Origin: a virus | DNA: 24,510 nucleotides | Direction: 5' to 3' (one strand) | IMG/VR virus record: IMGVR_UViG_3300045999_001453 | Span: 1 to 24,510 of that record | Part shown: positions 16,654-22,419 of the stretch, piece by piece | Layout: each line of letters starts with the position of its first letter | Position numbering within the stretch: position 1 is the first letter of the stretch | The notes under the pieces: model-generated | What the model saw: the letters and a program-made list of their open reading frames with translations, nothing else | What the model was told of the DNA's origin: nothing | The model's database searches: none | Translations under genes and position numbers: made by a program

Positions 16654-18215
16654 GTACCCAACAGCTCTTTTTTGTAGAGGTCCACCAACTTTTCGTGCGC
16701 GTTGATGTTCCCCTGCAGCATCGCATACAGCCGGTTCTCGACCGGGCTGCCTTGGATGTGCACCACTGTCATCGCGTTGCGCTGACCGGGTCGGTTGATG
16801 CGGGCATTGGCCTGCAGATATGTCTCGGTCGACGTAACAGGAGCGTACCAGATCACCGTGTTCGCGGCGGTCAGGGTAACCCCGTGCGCGGCAGCCGATG
16901 GTTGAATCACCAGCACGCGAGGGTTTGGCTGTTCCTGAAACTGTTTGAACACTTCTGTACGCTTGCGCACAGATACGTCACCATGAATGACCTCGTTCGT
17001 GATGCCCGCCTTGGTCAGGTGCGCCGACAACAGCTCGATAGTGTGGCGGAACGGCACAAACACAAGTACCTTGTGGCTGGCCTCGCTGATAACTTCTTCT
17101 ACTACGCGCAGTCGCTCCGACACATCGAAATGAATGACGGTGCCGGTGTCGGTGTAAACCGCACCGCCAGAAATCTGCAGCAGCTTGTTCATCTTGGCGG
17201 CAGCATTGACCGCGCTGACCTCTTCGCCGCCAGTCTCCAGCAGTAGCTCGTCTTTAAGTTCCTTGTAGTACTTCTTCTGCTCTGCTGTCATGGCCGCGAT
17301 GCGCGTCATGTGCGTGACCTCCGGCAGGTCCAAGCACTCTTCCTTGGTGAACCGGATGGCGGGCTGCAGCATCTCAAAGACGATCTTCTCTGCCTCGGGG
17401 CGTGGCTCCCACCGGTATATGCCGAACTGCTGCATGACCGACTCTCGGAAGTCACCGAAGAAACGGGGGCAGCGGCCCGGCACACACAGCCGCCCTAGGC
17501 CAAAAGCATCAACAGGGGATTGGGCGGCGGGCGTACCCGTCAGCATCCACAGCCACATGTCATCCGTGACCAGCTTGCGCATGAGCTTCCAGCGCTTGGT
17601 CTGTACGTTCTTGTAGGCGTTGGCCTCGTCGATCACGATCAGATCAAAGCCACCCTTCTCGATGCTCTCGGCGATGGCCGGGATGCCGTCGTAGTTCACG
17701 ATCACGAACTCAGCGGACCCTTTGACGATCTTGTTGCGCTTGTCAGCGGAACCATACGCCACATCCACGGTACGGTGCACGGCAAACCGAAACAGGTCCG
17801 CTTGCCACGCCGACTGCATGATGGACAGCGGGCACACGATCAGCACGCGCTTGACCATACCCATCTTCATCAGGTAGTCCGCAGCCCAGATGACGCTGGC
17901 GGTTTTACCCGTGCCCTGCTCGTTGAAACAAAACGCGCGCTTTTGCAGCGTCAGAAACGCCGCCGTCTCTTTCTGGTGGTCGAACGGGTTCAGCCCCAAA
18001 GGGCGCGGCCACTTGTAGTCCCGCTTGATGGTGGACGGGACGTTCTTGACGTTGAGCTTGCTCAGGGTGATGCTCTCCCGCAGCCCCCAGTTGACCGACA
18101 CCTCGTAGCGCCCGTCGCCATAGTTGTTGACGATCTTGCTGTCCGGTATCGTCTCGATGATCCGGGCGGGGTTGCGGGTTTTTACGACAAGCGTTTTGTT
18201 TGCCAGTACTTGCAT
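16650..18215 (-). CDS. SNF2-type superfamily 2 helicase/ATPase
   Basis: A 521-aa protein with the full SF2 motif series: NPFDHQKE (77-83), Walker A GTGKT (101-105), VLIVCPLSIM (124-133), motif II DEAN (196-199), motif III LTGTPA (225-230), then a C-terminal RecA-like lobe with KVLVFVPFRHT, IHGDVSVRKR (410-419), AAAHGVTLTAAN and motif VI QANARINRPGQ (468-478). This is the SNF2/RapA arrangement common in phages, where such proteins are thought to translocate on double-stranded DNA during replication or recombination, or to remodel bound proteins. Motif II is DEAN rather than the more usual DEAH. ATG (18215-18213) shares a base with the stop of the HNH-like gene (TAATG). The promoter for the next gene block overlaps its stop codon. 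Confidence 0.88.
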   Translation of the reverse strand: MQVLANKTLVVKTRNPARIIETIPDSKIVNNYGDGRYEVSVNWGLRESITLSKLNVKNVPSTIKRDYKWPRPLGLNPFDHQKETAAFLTLQKRAFCFNEQGTGKTASVIWAADYLMKMGMVKRVLIVCPLSIMQSAWQADLFRFAVHRTVDVAYGSADKRNKIVKGSAEFVIVNYDGIPAIAESIEKGGFDLIVIDEANAYKNVQTKRWKLMRKLVTDDMWLWMLTGTPAAQSPVDAFGLGRLCVPGRCPRFFGDFRESVMQQFGIYRWEPRPEAEKIVFEMLQPAIRFTKEECLDLPEVTHMTRIAAMTAEQKKYYKELKDELLLETGGEEVSAVNAAAKMNKLLQISGGAVYTDTGTVIHFDVSERLRVVEEVISEASHKVLVFVPFRHTIELLSAHLTKAGITNEVIHGDVSVRKRTEVFKQFQEQPNPRVLVIQPSAAAHGVTLTAANTVIWYAPVTSTETYLQANARINRPGQRNAMTVVHIQGSPVENRLYAMLQGNINAHEKLVDLYKKELLGT

Positions 18216-18469
18216 TACTTCATAGACCCGTCCGGGTTCCGTTTGAAGGAGCGGTTCTTGGACGGAGCCTCCAACCGCACACCATCTTTGTTTGTGCCAC
18301 CCTTGCTCAGCGCCTTGACGTGGGCCACATCCCTACCGGTGCGGTCCACACCTTTGGCATCGAGCTTTCGCCGAGCGCGTTGACGCTCTAGCTTGGCGGG
18401 GATGTCCCCGCGTTCAAGCTGTTGCTGGTACTCTTTTTTATACGGGCGGGGTTTGTTGACGTAGGGCAT
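18215..18469 (-). CDS. Small basic HNH-like protein (possible endonuclease)
   Basis: An 84-aa, strongly basic protein. The C-terminal half reads GRDVAHVKALSKGGTNKDG (45-63), then SKNRSFKRNPDGS. This follows the HNH layout: hydrophobic strand and His (H50), a KxxxxGG turn, Asn (N60) and a closing NR pair (N72-R73). The usual first DH dyad is AH here and there are no zinc-binding Cys pairs, so it may be a reduced nuclease or a DNA-binding relic. AAGGAG lies 7 bases before ATG at 18469. It overlaps the upstream 70-aa gene by 32 bases and its stop touches the helicase start. DNA processing is the likely role; activity is uncertain. Confidence 0.6.
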   Translation of the reverse strand: MPYVNKPRPYKKEYQQQLERGDIPAKLERQRARRKLDAKGVDRTGRDVAHVKALSKGGTNKDGVRLEAPSKNRSFKRNPDGSMK

Positions 18470-18650
18470 TCGAGCGCTCCTTCATGTGTGTAATGGCGTG
18501 GTAGGTAAGACGGGCCTCGGCTGCGGCTTCAAGCGCAAGCATCATGGCCTCGTCGTATTTTCCTTCTAGCACCGCATTGTGTAAATCCCGCAGTGCCTTT
18601 TCAGCGGCCATGCAAGGGGCGGCGTAGTCGATCAAAGTATCTTGCTTCAT
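18438..18650 (-). CDS. Small helical protein, function unknown
   Basis: A 70-aa, all-helical, Ala-rich protein with KALRDLHNAVLEGKYDEAMM (18-37), then EAAAEARLTYHAITHMKE. It looks like a two-helix hairpin that could dimerise. I recall similar short 'LHNA.LEGKYDEA' proteins from other phage accessory regions, with no known role. ATG overlaps the upstream stop by ATGA (18647-18650), and its own end overlaps the HNH-like gene by 32 bases. No good Shine-Dalgarno, so it relies on coupling. Confidence 0.6.
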   Translation of the reverse strand: MKQDTLIDYAAPCMAAEKALRDLHNAVLEGKYDEAMMLALEAAAEARLTYHAITHMKERSNALRQQTPPV

Positions 18651-18907
18651 AGAATCTTGCCCGCACGGGTAAAAATGTTGAACTCTCTTACGTTAATACG
18701 CAGTGCTTTAGCGGACTTATCAGACATGCCGGGGAAGTGGCTGATGTCCCGACCCTTCTCGCGCTCACGCTCAATCACCATCGTCTGGTTGTGCGACAGC
18801 GTTACCGCTGCTTTCATATTGGGATCGAGGGCAAAGATCGACGGGCGAGGGTTATCGCGCCAGTGAAATGGGCTGTCCGGGGGGCACTTGCATTTACGTT
18901 TGGTCAT
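18647..18907 (-). CDS. Small conserved-looking protein, function unknown
   Basis: An 86-aa protein. The start at 18907 is chosen over a longer frame from 18997 because AGAGAAACAA precedes it and its ATG overlaps the upstream stop as ATGA. It begins MTKRKCKCPPDSPFHW, with two Cys and a Pro-rich turn. It has a charged middle (VIEREREKGRDISHF) and ends with DKSAKALRINVREFNIF, which could be a short DNA-binding helix pair. No family is recognised. It lies between a winged-helix gene and the 70-aa helical gene in the coupled run. Confidence 0.55.
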   Translation of the reverse strand: MTKRKCKCPPDSPFHWRDNPRPSIFALDPNMKAAVTLSHNQTMVIEREREKGRDISHFPGMSDKSAKALRINVREFNIFTRAGKIL

Positions 18908-19143
18908 TTGTTTCTCTGGCTTGTAGGTCTGGGGCAATGGGGCGGCGGTATAACGACACACCACACAGCAGTCAAGCGCCTGCCGGTCTTGAGCCAACGG
19001 TCGATGTATGCGTCAGGCATTGCGTTGACGATCCTGTAGGCACGTGAAAGGCCAACATCTGCTGCCTGCGATAGTTGTTCGACGGTCTGACCGCTGTCAT
19101 TGGCGCGTAGAATTTCGCGAATGAGTTTTTGTTTAGGTCCCAT
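18904..19143 (-). CDS. Small winged-helix-like DNA-binding protein
   Basis: A 79-aa protein. Residues about 1-42 form a helix-turn-helix: a first helix KQKLIREILRAND, then GQTVEQLSQAADVGLSRAYRIV, the usual 'open the next helix with Ala-D-V-G-L-S' turn. DAYIDRWLKT and a beta-like AVWCVVIPP follow, suggesting a wing. It is probably a transcription regulator of phage or host genes; the target is unknown. The stop overlaps the next start as ATGA, and its start lies inside the end of the membrane-protein gene by 11 bases. Confidence 0.6.
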   Translation of the reverse strand: MGPKQKLIREILRANDSGQTVEQLSQAADVGLSRAYRIVNAMPDAYIDRWLKTGRRLTAVWCVVIPPPHCPRPTSQRNK

Positions 19144-19312
19144 AGCTCACCGCTAACCAGACCACAGCCCATGCTGCTGCAACCACCGCCCAGAACTTGA
19201 TGTTCGTCCACAATTCGTCTCGGGTCTCAACCATAAGCATCACAAAAGGAATCGTCACCAATAGCAGGACAGCAGTGGCTAACAGGAAGATGATGATTGG
19301 TAACAGGGTCAT
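19133..19312 (-). CDS. Small two-span membrane protein
   Basis: A 59-aa protein with two hydrophobic segments: LLPIIIFLLATAVLLLVTIP (3-22), extending to about 27, and FWAVVAAAWAVVWLAVSY (about 40-57). A short charged loop ETRDELW separates them. ATG at 19312 is chosen because GGGAG lies 8 bases upstream and the ATG overlaps the upstream stop as ATGA; a GTG 30 bases earlier is less likely. It should sit in the host inner membrane. Holin size would fit, but there is no endolysin beside it, so superinfection exclusion or another membrane-directed early function is as likely. Function unknown. Confidence 0.6.
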   Translation of the reverse strand: MTLLPIIIFLLATAVLLLVTIPFVMLMVETRDELWTNIKFWAVVAAAWAVVWLAVSYGT

Positions 19313-19488
19313 TTCAGGCACTCCCAATATTTTCTGTTCCACACGGCTATGCCATTAACTTTGGCGCAGGCTTCTTTGAATTCACGTTCGGTGCGATCAG
19401 ACTGGTTGGAAGACGCTCCAAGCAGCCATAACCCGCCGGTGAAGAAGGCTGTGATAAGCAATGCCGCACCAATCAAATCTCTCATCAT
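19309..19488 (-). CDS. Short single-span membrane-anchored protein
   Basis: A 59-aa protein (ATG 19488; a second ATG at 19485). MMRDLIGAALLITAFFTGGL and WLLGA form one N-terminal membrane segment or signal anchor. A 35-residue charged part with two Cys (C41, C57) and three Trp follows, ending in YWECLK. AGGAG lies 7 bases before ATG. The start overlaps the upstream stop as ATGA, and its own stop overlaps the start of the two-span membrane protein as ATGA, which supports both calls. The polar part probably faces the periplasm, where the two Cys could form a disulfide. Function unknown. Confidence 0.6.
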   Translation of the reverse strand: MMRDLIGAALLITAFFTGGLWLLGASSNQSDRTEREFKEACAKVNGIAVWNRKYWECLK

Positions 19489-19769
19489 TTCGTTTCTCCT
19501 CTTGCGCGGATGGCGTCTTGGATGTTGAGCGCAGCACTCGCTTCATGGTCTGAGCCTGAACGGGCGTACTCATCGCACAACTTCGCACACGCCTCGCGCT
19601 CGGACTCGCGGATCTGCCACTCCAGCTCTTTCAACAGGTTCTCGGTCGTATCGCCGTGCCCCGTGGCGTAGCTTCGCTCGATCATCCAAGCAGCTACCTT
19701 CTCGCGCTCGGCTGCGACAGCCGCCTCCAGTTCGGATCGGTACACCTGCGTATCGTCGTCGTCAGTCAT
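19485..19769 (-). CDS. Small charged helical protein of the 'AAVAAERE' type
   Basis: A 94-aa hydrophilic helical protein with ELEAAVAAEREKVAAW (13-28), REACAKLCDEYARSG (58-72) and the C-terminus DAIRARGETK. This pattern (AERE-x-CAKL ... AIRARGE) recalls small uncharacterised proteins of Betaproteobacteria and their phages; no function is known to me. It starts MTDDDD; its ATG lies in an 8-base overlap, ATGACTGA, with the upstream gene, and it stops in an ATGA overlap. The bases encoding its RARGE end double as the ribosome site of the next gene. It shares long nucleotide repeats with the upstream 109-aa gene, so the two are probably duplicates in part. Confidence 0.6.
   Translation of the reverse strand: MTDDDDTQVYRSELEAAVAAEREKVAAWMIERSYATGHGDTTENLLKELEWQIRESEREACAKLCDEYARSGSDHEASAALNIQDAIRARGETK
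19578..19603. repeat. Direct repeat shared with 19963-19988
   Basis: These 26 bases match 19963-19988 at 25 positions and encode the EREACAKL block in both genes. Two further repeats link the same genes: a 14-base identity (19495-19508 and 19933-19946) that encodes the RARGE end and forms the next ribosome site, and a 33-base pair of segments (19701-19733 and 19978-20010) matching at about 27 positions that encode the AAVAAERE block. The set marks a duplicated and partly deleted gene pair. Confidence 0.8.
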
Positions 19770-19926
19770 CGTCGTCCTCCTCGATGTGGTTCGTGATGAT
19801 CTGCTGCTTCACCAACTCAATGCAGCCGATCACAGTAGCCACGATCATCGTCTCGTCGTATCGCCGAATAACTTCCATCAGTTCTTCGGTCAGGCTATCG
19901 GCTAGGTCTCCAACATACTTAGTCAT
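19762..19926 (-). CDS. 54-aa acidic helical protein from an internal start
   Basis: ATG at 19926 lies in frame inside the 109-aa frame (its residue 56) and has its own strong ribosome site, AGGAG (19938-19934), with a 7-base spacer, the same spacing as at the 19488 start. The product begins MTKYVGDLADSLTEELMEVI, continues with ETMIVATVIGCIELVKQQI and ends in a run of Asp/Glu (IEEDDDD). It is probably the original gene, with the sequence before it being the frameshifted remnant of another. The last codons overlap the 94-aa gene by ATGACTGA. Function unknown. Confidence 0.55.
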   Translation of the reverse strand: MTKYVGDLADSLTEELMEVIRRYDETMIVATVIGCIELVKQQIITNHIEEDDDD

Positions 19927-20091
19927 GTTTTCTCTCCTCTTGCGCGAATTTGTTTGGCGCACCAACTTAGCACACGCCTCGCGCTCGGCTGCAACAGCGG
20001 CGCGCAGTTGATCGCCGGTGAACAAGTCATCGCCCTCGTAGCTGGCGTTTAAATGCTTGGGCATTTGGTTTGCCAAAAGTGCGTCAGTCAT
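19762..20091 (-). CDS. Apparent fusion: decayed 'AAVAAERE' paralogue read into a second small gene
   Basis: The frame runs from ATG 20091 (GGAGG 5 bases upstream) for 109 aa. The first 43 residues end in LRAAVAAEREACAKL, like the downstream 94-aa protein. The next 12, VRQTNSRKRREN, differ, because the bases here encode the usual ending QIRARGEKT followed by TGA in another frame (TGA at 19925-19923). That stop would overlap an ATG at 19926 as ATGA, just as at neighbouring junctions. The simplest reading is that a deletion between CAKL and AIRARGE shifted the frame, so the upstream gene now reads through into the next one. The C-terminal 54 aa end in IEEDDDD. Whether the full 109-aa product is made is unknown. 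Confidence 0.5.
   Translation of the reverse strand: MTDALLANQMPKHLNASYEGDDLFTGDQLRAAVAAEREACAKLVRQTNSRKRRENMTKYVGDLADSLTEELMEVIRRYDETMIVATVIGCIELVKQQIITNHIEEDDDD
19963..19988. repeat. Direct repeat, second copy (see 19578-19603)
   Basis: This is the copy in the 109-aa frame, matching 19578-19603 at 25 of 26 bases. In this copy the AAVAAERE and CAKL blocks are contiguous, whereas in the 94-aa gene they are split about 40 codons apart. Recombination between such repeats could remove or duplicate segments. Confidence 0.8.
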
Positions 20092-20296
20092 GCACACCTC
20101 CGAGCGATCCCCTGTTGGGGCTGTTGATGCCATCACGTTGTTGTTGCGCCTCCGTCAGCGGCTGGCGCTGGGCGGCATTCTTCTCAAGCAATTTGTTATT
20201 GGCCCACACCATGCCTTTAATGAAAAAGGGGTGGTCATACATGGGGTCCTCGCCATCAGGCATGTCGCTTTTTTCTAGCCCAACCCACGCGCTCAT
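20084..20296 (-). CDS. Small hydrophilic protein, function unknown
   Basis: A 70-aa protein beginning MSAWVGLEKSDMPDGEDPMY, with FFIKGMVWANNKLLEKNA (28-45) and QPLTEAQQQRDGIN in the C-terminal half. The QPLTE block is frequent in short phage accessory proteins as I recall; no role is known. The start at 20296 is chosen over longer frames because the ATG overlaps the upstream stop as ATGA and GAGGGAG precedes it. The end overlaps the next gene by 8 bases (ATGACTGA), and the GGAGG encoding Gly-Gly near its end is the next gene's ribosome site. Confidence 0.55.
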   Translation of the reverse strand: MSAWVGLEKSDMPDGEDPMYDHPFFIKGMVWANNKLLEKNAAQRQPLTEAQQQRDGINSPNRGSLGGVHD

Positions 20297-20523
20297 TGCT
20301 CCCTCGCTTTCAGCATGGCATCGGCCATCGTGTACGCTATCCTCGCGGCCATGTCGCAATTTATATCCTGATCGAGAGTGAACGCGTCCGTAACAGCCCC
20401 TGCAAATAAACTCTGCATCGCCTTCGCAGCAAAGTAGTCGCGCAAAGTCATGCCGCCATTGTTTGCTTTGCCCCACGAATTGGTAGAGCCATCAGGAAAC
20501 GCCGGGCCTCCAGCGTCCTTCAT
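20293..20523 (-). CDS. Conserved small phage protein of the 'GGPAFP ... GMTLRDYFAAKAM' type
   Basis: A 76-aa protein with DAGGPAFPDGSTNSWG (3-18), NGGMTLRDYFAAKAMQ (22-37) and a C-terminal helix AARIAYTMADAMLKAREQ. This arrangement is a familiar one in short proteins of proteobacterial phages and prophages, all of unknown function. The first half is Gly/Pro-rich and probably flexible; the second is helical. The start overlaps the previous gene's stop as ATGA and its own stop overlaps the next start the same way. The family recognition is from pattern memory. Confidence 0.7.
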   Translation of the reverse strand: MKDAGGPAFPDGSTNSWGKANNGGMTLRDYFAAKAMQSLFAGAVTDAFTLDQDINCDMAARIAYTMADAMLKAREQ

Positions 20524-20954
20524 TTCAAAGCCCCTGCAATCTTGTCCAGCCTGCCAGACTTCTCCAATTCCGCCAGCATCTGCATGGCCGTGGCTGCGCG
20601 CTCCAACAGCGTCACATAGCGTTCAAGGTTGGCAAAGTTAGCGGTCTTCTCCACCTTAGTCAAACCAGAGGACAAGTCGTCGGCAGCTTTGCGCACATCG
20701 CCCGCGCACCTCTTAGCTGCGGCAGACAGTGCAGCGGTCTGCGCTTGGTACCTATCAACCGCTCCAGAGAAACTGCGCTCTGCTTCGGTCAGTGTGTCAG
20801 TTGCTTTCTGCATATCAATAGTCACAGCTTTCGCTCCTCGGGTGATGTAGCCGCCGCTGGGCTGGTTTACCTCATCGGCTACGGTGTTGATAACGGACTT
20901 AAGTGTGTACGCAGGGCCATACCTGTCAATCTTGGCAACCCTCAGGCCACTCAT
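20520..20954 (-). CDS. Helical coiled-coil protein, function unknown
   Basis: A 144-aa protein. The start at 20954 (MSGLRVAKIDRYG) is preferred to one 24 bases earlier because GGAGG lies 7 bases upstream and the ATG overlaps the upstream stop as ATGA. After a short N-terminal domain (residues about 1-40) the rest is long amphipathic helix with Ala-rich heptads: MQKATDTLTEAERSF, then AALSAAAKRCAGDVRKAADD, then ERYVTLLERAATAMQMLAEL. It probably forms a coiled-coil dimer or bundle. No catalytic motif or membrane segment is visible. It could be a scaffold, an inhibitor of a host protein or a DNA-associated factor. Confidence 0.6.
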   Translation of the reverse strand: MSGLRVAKIDRYGPAYTLKSVINTVADEVNQPSGGYITRGAKAVTIDMQKATDTLTEAERSFSGAVDRYQAQTAALSAAAKRCAGDVRKAADDLSSGLTKVEKTANFANLERYVTLLERAATAMQMLAELEKSGRLDKIAGALK

Positions 20955-21142
20955 TTCACCCTCCGCATCGGCTCCCACCCTGCATCAGGCACCTTCTCCG
21001 GGGGCGGCGGGGTCATCGTTGCACTGGGCGGCACCCATCCAAACTTGCGCCACGTGGCTTGCACATCAGCGCCGCGTTGGTAGCTGAACTTCACGTCCGT
21101 CACACGGGTGGTCGGCTCGACACGGGTTTGTTCGCGCTTCAT
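20951..21142 (-). CDS. Small Pro-rich protein, function unknown
   Basis: A 63-aa basic protein. It has an N-terminal beta-like part TTRVTDVKFSYQRGADVQ, TWRKFGWVPPS in the middle, and a Pro-rich TPPPPEKVPDAGWEP near the end. The ATG at 21142 is supported by AGGAGG (21154-21149) with a 6-base spacer; a GTG two codons earlier overlaps that site and is less likely. The stop overlaps the next gene's start as ATGA. No family recognised. Confidence 0.55.
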   Translation of the reverse strand: MKREQTRVEPTTRVTDVKFSYQRGADVQATWRKFGWVPPSATMTPPPPEKVPDAGWEPMRRVK

Positions 21143-21154
21143 ATCCACCCTCCT

Positions 21155-21610
21155 TTAGACGCTCTGAGCGATCTCGCGCTCCAGATACCACTGGGCCTTC
21201 TTCAGATTCTCAAGACGGTCACCCTTGTGATCAGCACGGGTCACGTACTTCACCACGTTGCCGAGACGGTAGTTCAGACCCTTGGCCTCGATGAAGTCAA
21301 TGGTCTCGATGCCGCCCGTCTTGTAGTGCGCGGGGTGGTTGACCATGTCCGCGATTTTGGGTGCTTCAGGCACTGGCAGCAACTCGGGCGGTTGCCATGC
21401 CTCTTTCTCCTTGACCGCAGCAGTCACATCAGCCCACTTGAACTTGCGTCCGGTGGGGGTGACTTTGTGGACCTGTTTCCTCATCTGCGAACGCAGCACG
21501 TACACGTACGTGACCTTCGTGTTGAATTTCGCTGCCACATCTGCGGGTTTTACGTCCGGGTTCGCGGCGATGTACGCACGGATTTTTGCTGTGTTTGATT
21601 TATTAGCCAT
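21155..21610 (-). CDS. DUF3310-type protein with N-terminal HTH
   Basis: A 151-aa protein. Residues 8-45 look like a helix-turn-helix (KIRAYIAANPDVKPADVAAK). A linker precedes a DUF3310 domain in the C-terminal 65 residues: VNHPAHYKTGGIETIDFIEA (90-109), GNVVKYVTRADHKG (117-130) and ENLKKAQWYLERE (134-146). DUF3310 is widespread in phages; members are often labelled nucleotide kinase by analogy with T7 gp1.7, but I see no P-loop, so the enzymatic label is unproven here. ATG (21610) follows TAGGAGAAACAA, a strong ribosome site. A role in nucleotide metabolism or host takeover fits its place in the replication operon. Confidence 0.8.
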   Translation of the reverse strand: MANKSNTAKIRAYIAANPDVKPADVAAKFNTKVTYVYVLRSQMRKQVHKVTPTGRKFKWADVTAAVKEKEAWQPPELLPVPEAPKIADMVNHPAHYKTGGIETIDFIEAKGLNYRLGNVVKYVTRADHKGDRLENLKKAQWYLEREIAQSV

Positions 21611-21619
21611 TTGTTTCTC

Positions 21620-21775
21620 CTAGAAAGGGGCTTGCTCAAGCGGAAGAGGTTGGGGCTTGGACCGGCGCTTCCGCATATACCGCCGGGCCATGTCTTCTGG
21701 TACACGCTGGAAGGGGTTCCAGCTGTTCCAGTCGAACTCTTTGGGTTTTACTTTTTGTTTTGGTGGTGTGTGCAT
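21620..21775 (-). CDS. Small basic protein, function unknown
   Basis: A 51-aa frame from ATG 21775: MHTPPKQKVKPKEFDWNSWN, then a very basic RRYMRKRRSKPQPLPLEQAPF, whose Arg/Lys cluster suggests nucleic-acid binding. It overlaps the end of the nuclease gene by 28 bases and fills an otherwise empty 125-base stretch. No Shine-Dalgarno is visible before 21775, and upstream ATGs in the same frame run deeper into the nuclease gene, so the start is uncertain. It is kept because the operon has no other gaps of this size. Confidence 0.45.
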   Translation of the reverse strand: MHTPPKQKVKPKEFDWNSWNPFQRVPEDMARRYMRKRRSKPQPLPLEQAPF

Positions 21776-22419
21776 GATGTGACAGGGCAGTAGCCACGGC
21801 ATGTGAAGTTGGGCTTGGCGTTCCACACGTCGCTCTTGACCGTGGCTTCGAGCTGCCCCACATCGGACAGCCACGACACCCACAGCTCCTGCTGGTTCTC
21901 AGCGGAGTACTCGGTGCGCACAAAGTCTTCGGCGAACAGGAACATCAAGCCCGCCTTGACCTTCTTCACGTGCGGGAAGTGTTTGAAGATGGCCAGCGAC
22001 AGAATCTCAAGCTGCTTGAGGTCTGCGTACTGGCTCTTCTTGCCCGTCTTGTAGTCCACAGTGAACGCCTTGTCATCCTGCAGGATGATCAGGTCGGCGA
22101 TACCACGCCACCACACGTTCTTGTCAAAGAACCCGCAGGGCTTGAGGTCAGCGGTCAGGCCCAGCTTGTTCTCGCACAGCTTCTGGCCGGGGATGGCGTT
22201 GAGCTTGTCGAGCGCCTCCTGCATGTCGCCCCGAAACTTCTCGGGGATGGGCTTGCCGTTCTCAATGTATTCCTGCGCGATCTTGTGAATCTCGTTGCCG
22301 AACGTGAGCGCCTCAGAGGACTCCTCCTTCACATCCTTGGCGATGCGCAGGTGGTAGTACTTCTTGGGGCACTGCTGGAACAGGCTCAAGTTACTATATG
22401 ACCAAGTAATAGGCTTCAT
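21748..22419 (-). CDS. PD-(D/E)XK nuclease, RecB/Cas4-like, with possible Fe-S cluster
   Basis: A 223-aa nuclease. WSYSNLSLFQQCPKKYYHLR (6-25) is the N-terminal signature of RecB/Cas4-type nucleases; GNEIHKIAQEY supplies the conserved His (H45); GIADLIILQDDKAFTVDYKT (106-125) holds the active site (D109, D122, K124), and LKQLEILSLAI gives the conserved Gln (Q136). Cys at 17, 207, 211 and 216 (FTCRGYCPVTSC) match the layout of AddB/Cas4 iron-sulfur clusters, with slightly different spacing. It probably degrades or resects DNA ends in replication or recombination, or helps break down host DNA. ATG overlaps the upstream stop as ATGA. The fold assignment is strong; the Fe-S site and in vivo role are inferred. 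Confidence 0.85.
   Translation of the reverse strand: MKPITWSYSNLSLFQQCPKKYYHLRIAKDVKEESSEALTFGNEIHKIAQEYIENGKPIPEKFRGDMQEALDKLNAIPGQKLCENKLGLTADLKPCGFFDKNVWWRGIADLIILQDDKAFTVDYKTGKKSQYADLKQLEILSLAIFKHFPHVKKVKAGLMFLFAEDFVRTEYSAENQQELWVSWLSDVGQLEATVKSDVWNAKPNFTCRGYCPVTSCTHHQNKK

Noticed and set aside
17520-18383. Long + strand open frame opposite the SNF2 helicase gene (287 codons)
   Set aside because: Runs against the full set of helicase motifs and its product is Val/His/Arg-rich noise.
18905-18997. Longer N-terminus (116 aa) for the gene ending at 18647
   Set aside because: The extra 30 residues overlap the winged-helix gene completely, have no ribosome site, and the internal ATG at 18907 has both AGAGAAA and an ATGA overlap.
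20297-20476. Longer N-terminus (130 aa) for the gene ending at 20084
   Set aside because: The extension is Cys/His/Arg-rich shadow of the GGPAFP-type gene; the ATG at 20296 has an ATGA overlap and GAGGGAG.
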